Source of the DNA: Pseudomonas sp. B20(2017)
Lineage (GTDB): Bacteria; Pseudomonadota; Gammaproteobacteria; Pseudomonadales; Pseudomonadaceae
Assembly: GCF_002113125.1 (NCBI RefSeq)
Contig: NZ_NEJP01000006.1
Coordinates: 248,001-312,000, forward strand
DNA length: 64,000 nt
Reading direction: 5' to 3'
The notes under the pieces are model-generated. The model made no database searches. It was not told the origin of the DNA and saw nothing but the letters and a program-made list of their open reading frames with translations. How positions within the stretch are numbered: position 1 is the first letter of the stretch; every line of letters starts with the position of its first letter. The position numbers and the translations under genes are program-made. Below are positions 61,298-64,000 of the stretch, piece after piece.

Positions 61298-62629
61298 CTA
61301 CAGGTAGGCGCCCACAACCTGCCGGACTTTGAGCAAGGCTTGACGCAGGACAAGCATGTCAACCGAGCCCAACGCCAGACGAATCGCGTGGGGCACATGG
61401 GCGGACACGGTGAAGGGTTCTGCGGTGGTGACGGAAACCTGTTCGTGCATCAACTCGACCACGATGTGGTCAGCCCGGACGTCTTCCGGCAGCGGCAGCC
61501 AAAGGAAATACGAAGAGGGATGGCCCACCGTCGGCAGCTCTTCGAGGATTTGCGCGGCCAGAGCTTGCCGGGCCCGGGCGTCGCTGCGCTTTTGTGCTTC
61601 GAGCAAGGTGACGGTGCCGTCGTCGAGCCAGCCGCAGGCGATGGCGGTCATCACGCCGGGGGTGTTCCAGGTGGTCGCGCGGATGATCCGTTCCAGCGCC
61701 GCCACCTGCTCGATCGGCGCGGCGATGAAGCCGACACGCAGGCCGGTGGCGATGTTTTTCGACAGACCCGAAACGTAGACCGTGCGTTCCGGTGCCAGAT
61801 CGGCCAACGGAGGTGGTGGGTTATCGACCAGAAAGGCGTAGGCCGCGTCTTCGATGATCGTCAGATCATGCCGGCGGGCAATCGCGATCAAATCCTCACG
61901 TTGCTCCAGAGGCATCACCCATCCCAGTGGGTTGTGCAGCGTCGGCATGCTGTACACCGCACGCACCGGGCGCTGGCGGCAGAGTCTGTCGAGCGCCGCC
62001 AGATCGGGGCCCTGCTCATTGACGGGAATCGCCACCACTTCCAGGTGCAGCGCTTCGGCCAGCACTTTGAATCCTGAATAGGTCAAGGCGTCGGCGGCGA
62101 TCACATCGCCAGGCTTGAGTAGCGCCATCAGCGTCACCGCCAGCCCTTGCTGGGCACCGTTGACGATCAGCACCTGCTCGGCCTCGACACTCAAACCCCG
62201 TGTTTGCAGGTGCCGCGCCACCGAGGCCCGTTCATGCTGGCGACCGGCGTGAGGCTGATAGCGCAGCAGCGCTTCGAGGTCGCCGGACAGCGCCAGTTGC
62301 CGCAACGCGGTGCGCAACAATTCGGCCTGCCCCGGCAATGACGGGTAGTTGAAGTTGAGGTCGATCATGCCGACCGCGACGTCCTTCTGGTCGATGCCCT
62401 GCCCCGGCAACAACGACGTTTCCCGCACAAACGTGCCGCGCCCGGCCTCGCCGCTGACCAGGCCCATGGCCTCAAGCTCGGCGTACACCCGCGAAGCCGT
62501 GACCAGCGCCAGCCCTTCGCTCGCCGCCAGTTGCCGATGGGTCGGCAAACGGGTGCCGGGCAGCAGCCGGCCGGCGCGAATGTCCGCGGCATAGGTGTCG
62601 ACGAGGGTCTTGTAACGGGAGCGCGGCAT
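61298..62629 (-). CDS. MocR/PdxR-type regulator (GntR HTH plus aminotransferase-like domain)
   Basis: This 443-residue protein has an N-terminal GntR winged helix (YAADIRAGRLLPGTRLPTHR, about residues 12-31, followed by VTASRVYAELEAMGLV) and a C-terminal fold-type I PLP domain (about 110-440) with the PLP lysine in VSGLSKNIATGLRVG. MocR regulators sense PLP or an amino compound. It is divergent from an EamA transporter across 89 bp, and such pairs are common, so it probably regulates that exporter. Confidence 0.9.
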   Translation of the reverse strand: MPRSRYKTLVDTYAADIRAGRLLPGTRLPTHRQLAASEGLALVTASRVYAELEAMGLVSGEAGRGTFVRETSLLPGQGIDQKDVAVGMIDLNFNYPSLPGQAELLRTALRQLALSGDLEALLRYQPHAGRQHERASVARHLQTRGLSVEAEQVLIVNGAQQGLAVTLMALLKPGDVIAADALTYSGFKVLAEALHLEVVAIPVNEQGPDLAALDRLCRQRPVRAVYSMPTLHNPLGWVMPLEQREDLIAIARRHDLTIIEDAAYAFLVDNPPPPLADLAPERTVYVSGLSKNIATGLRVGFIAAPIEQVAALERIIRATTWNTPGVMTAIACGWLDDGTVTLLEAQKRSDARARQALAAQILEELPTVGHPSSYFLWLPLPEDVRADHIVVELMHEQVSVTTAEPFTVSAHVPHAIRLALGSVDMLVLRQALLKVRQVVGAYL

Positions 62630-62718
62630 GTCGGGCTGTATCCATGACAATCCTTTGATTGTGCTGATTCTCGACCCTAGGATTGTTCCAACGCAACCCA
62701 CCTCTGAGCGCAAAGCGT

Positions 62719-63612
62719 ATGGAACGAACCACCCAACTCGGCACCCCGGCGCTGGAAAAAACCAGCGGCTGGATCAATGGCTTTATCGGCGTTGTGATCT
62801 TCAGCGGCTCGCTGCCCGCCACGCGGCTGGCAGTGCTGGAGTTCGACCCGGTGTTTCTCACCGTCATCCGCGCGACCATCGCCGGCGCCCTGGCGTTGTG
62901 CCTGTTGTGGCTGTTTCGCGAACGACGGCCGGCGCGGGATCAGTGGTTGTCATTGCTGATCGTCGCGCTGGGCGTGGTCGTGGGTTTTCCGTTGTTGACG
63001 GCCCTGGCGCTGCAATACGTGACGTCAGCCCATTCCATTGTGTTTGTAGGATTGCTGCCGCTGGCCACGGCGATTTTCGGCGTGCTGCGCGGCGGTGAAC
63101 GGCCGCGTCCGGTGTTCTGGATTTTTTCGGTGTTGGGCAGTTCGCTGGTGGTCGGTTTTGCGATCTCACAAGGCCTGACCGCTTCGCCCACTGGCGATCT
63201 GCTGATGCTGGCGGCGATTCTCGCCTGCGGCCTCGGTTACGCCGAAGGCGCAAAACTGTCGCGCACCCTCGGCGGCTGGCAGGTGATCTGCTGGGCGCTG
63301 GTGCTGTCGTTGCCGGCGATGGCCGTACTGAGTGTGTGGCTGGCGCCTGCCTCGTTCAGCGGCATCAGCCTGTCCGCGTGGGTTTGTCTGGCGTATGTTT
63401 CGCTGTTCAGCATGCTGATCGGTTTTGTGTTCTGGTATCGCGGGCTCGCTCAGGGCGGGATTGCGGCGGTCGGACAGTTGCAATTGCTGCAGCCGTTTTT
63501 TGGCCTCGCACTGGCCGCGACCTTGCTGCACGAGCATGTCAGCGTGGGCATGCTGGTAGTCACTCTGGGTGTGATCCTGTGCGTGGCCGGGGCGAAGAAA
63601 TTCGCCAAATAG
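62719..63612 (+). CDS. EamA/DMT family transporter
   Basis: This 297-residue protein has ten predicted spans in two EamA repeats (about residues 20-145 and 155-295, the second with LAYVSLFSMLIGFVFWYRGL). Family members export amino acids or metabolites. The ATG at 62719 is preferred over 62683. The divergent MocR gene is its likely regulator, which suggests an amino-compound substrate. Confidence 0.9.
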   Translation: MERTTQLGTPALEKTSGWINGFIGVVIFSGSLPATRLAVLEFDPVFLTVIRATIAGALALCLLWLFRERRPARDQWLSLLIVALGVVVGFPLLTALALQYVTSAHSIVFVGLLPLATAIFGVLRGGERPRPVFWIFSVLGSSLVVGFAISQGLTASPTGDLLMLAAILACGLGYAEGAKLSRTLGGWQVICWALVLSLPAMAVLSVWLAPASFSGISLSAWVCLAYVSLFSMLIGFVFWYRGLAQGGIAAVGQLQLLQPFFGLALAATLLHEHVSVGMLVVTLGVILCVAGAKKFAK

Positions 63613-63615
63613 TTT

Positions 63616-64000
63616 TCAGCTCGCGCCGGATTTCCATTCTCGAGGACTGAGTCCGGTCTTGCGCCGAAACGCCCGGGCCAGCGCCGAGGGACTTTCATAG
63701 CCGACCTCTTCGGCGATCAGGGCAATCGGTCGTCCCTCGCGCAGGCGTTTTTGCGCGAGGCTGATCCGCCAGTTCACCAGATAATCCACCGGCGTCTGCC
63801 CCACCACCCGCCGGAAGTGTTCGGCGAAACCGGCGCGAGACAGATTCGCGGCACTGGCCAGTTCGGCGACGCTCCAGGCCTTGGCCGGTTGGTCGTGCAT
63901 CAGGTTCAAGGCTCGGGAAATCTTCGGATCGGCCAGCCCCGCCATCATGCCTGGCTGCTGATTGCGACTGCTGATGAGGTGGCGCAACAACAGAATCACC
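63616..64000 (-). CDS. AraC family transcriptional regulator, C-terminal part (runs off the window)
   Basis: Only the C-terminal 125-128 residues are visible; the frame continues past the window edge. It contains both AraC helix-turn-helices (WSVAELASAANLSRAGFAEH and IALIAEEVGYESPSALARAF). The preceding residues fit the end of an AraC_N or cupin_6-type domain. It converges on the EamA gene with three bases between the stops. Confidence 0.85.
   Translation of the reverse strand, partial: VILLLRHLISSRNQQPGMMAGLADPKISRALNLMHDQPAKAWSVAELASAANLSRAGFAEHFRRVVGQTPVDYLVNWRISLAQKRLREGRPIALIAEEVGYESPSALARAFRRKTGLSPREWKSGAS

Overview
The window looks like a chromosome segment from the Pseudomonas fluorescens species complex. 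It is GC-rich and carries the bkdR/bkdA1A2B/lpdV cluster, hcnABC, Pseudomonas REP elements (TGTGGGAGCGAGCTTGCTCG type), a DUF6124-type small gene and a pyocin-type bacteriocin. No rRNA, tRNA, CRISPR array, integrase or transposase was seen.

Layout. 1-3.4 kb: the tail of an SMP-30/gluconolactonase-like gene and a DctPQM TRAP transporter. 3.4-6.8 kb: a sulfide/persulfide detoxification locus (TauE/SafE exporter, sulfide:quinone oxidoreductase, BigR/SqrR-like repressor, divergent persulfide dioxygenase). 6.9-13.8 kb: branched-chain keto acid dehydrogenase (bkd) with its Lrp-type activator, then ilvE. 13.8-15.9 kb: a two-gene radical SAM DNA-repair operon behind a near-consensus LexA box. 16-19 kb: an SDR gene, two gene remnants, the cobalt/nickel efflux pair dmeRF and an orphan XRE antitoxin-like gene. 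19.2-24 kb: an accessory region with a highly structured leader before a DUF6124-type gene, a colicin-E3-type bacteriocin with its immunity gene, two HEAT-like paralogues, and a 156-bp duplication of the 3' end of an FKBP gene bracketing the bacteriocin. 24-34 kb: a diguanylate cyclase, LemA/M48 membrane proteases, an MFS/ModA-like/LysR trio and a Kef antiporter. 34.4-37.4 kb: hcnABC (hydrogen cyanide), with an ANR-like box and an RsmA-type site at the start codon. 37.7-49.9 kb: small membrane proteins, a two-component system, an SRPBCC/SDR/aldo-keto reductase operon with a divergent GlxA-type regulator, and assorted enzymes. 50-64 kb: a PotF-like binding protein, a DmpA peptidase, two TetR genes each next to a conspicuous operator, YceI, MATE, a secreted chorismate mutase, a secreted 39-bp-repeat protein, cytochrome c, and a MocR regulator with a divergent EamA exporter.

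Most of the window is ordinary core or flexible Pseudomonas gene content. The parts most worth a second look are the 19.3-19.5 kb leader (two TTTAGTCGC copies that could compete for one complement, plus a crossing 15-bp stem), the bacteriocin island with its FKBP duplication and an apparent His-to-Thr change at a catalytic position, the operator arrays at 16.0, 53.05 and 54.65 kb, and the repeat protein at 60.2 kb. All family assignments were made by reading the sequence; no database search was run.
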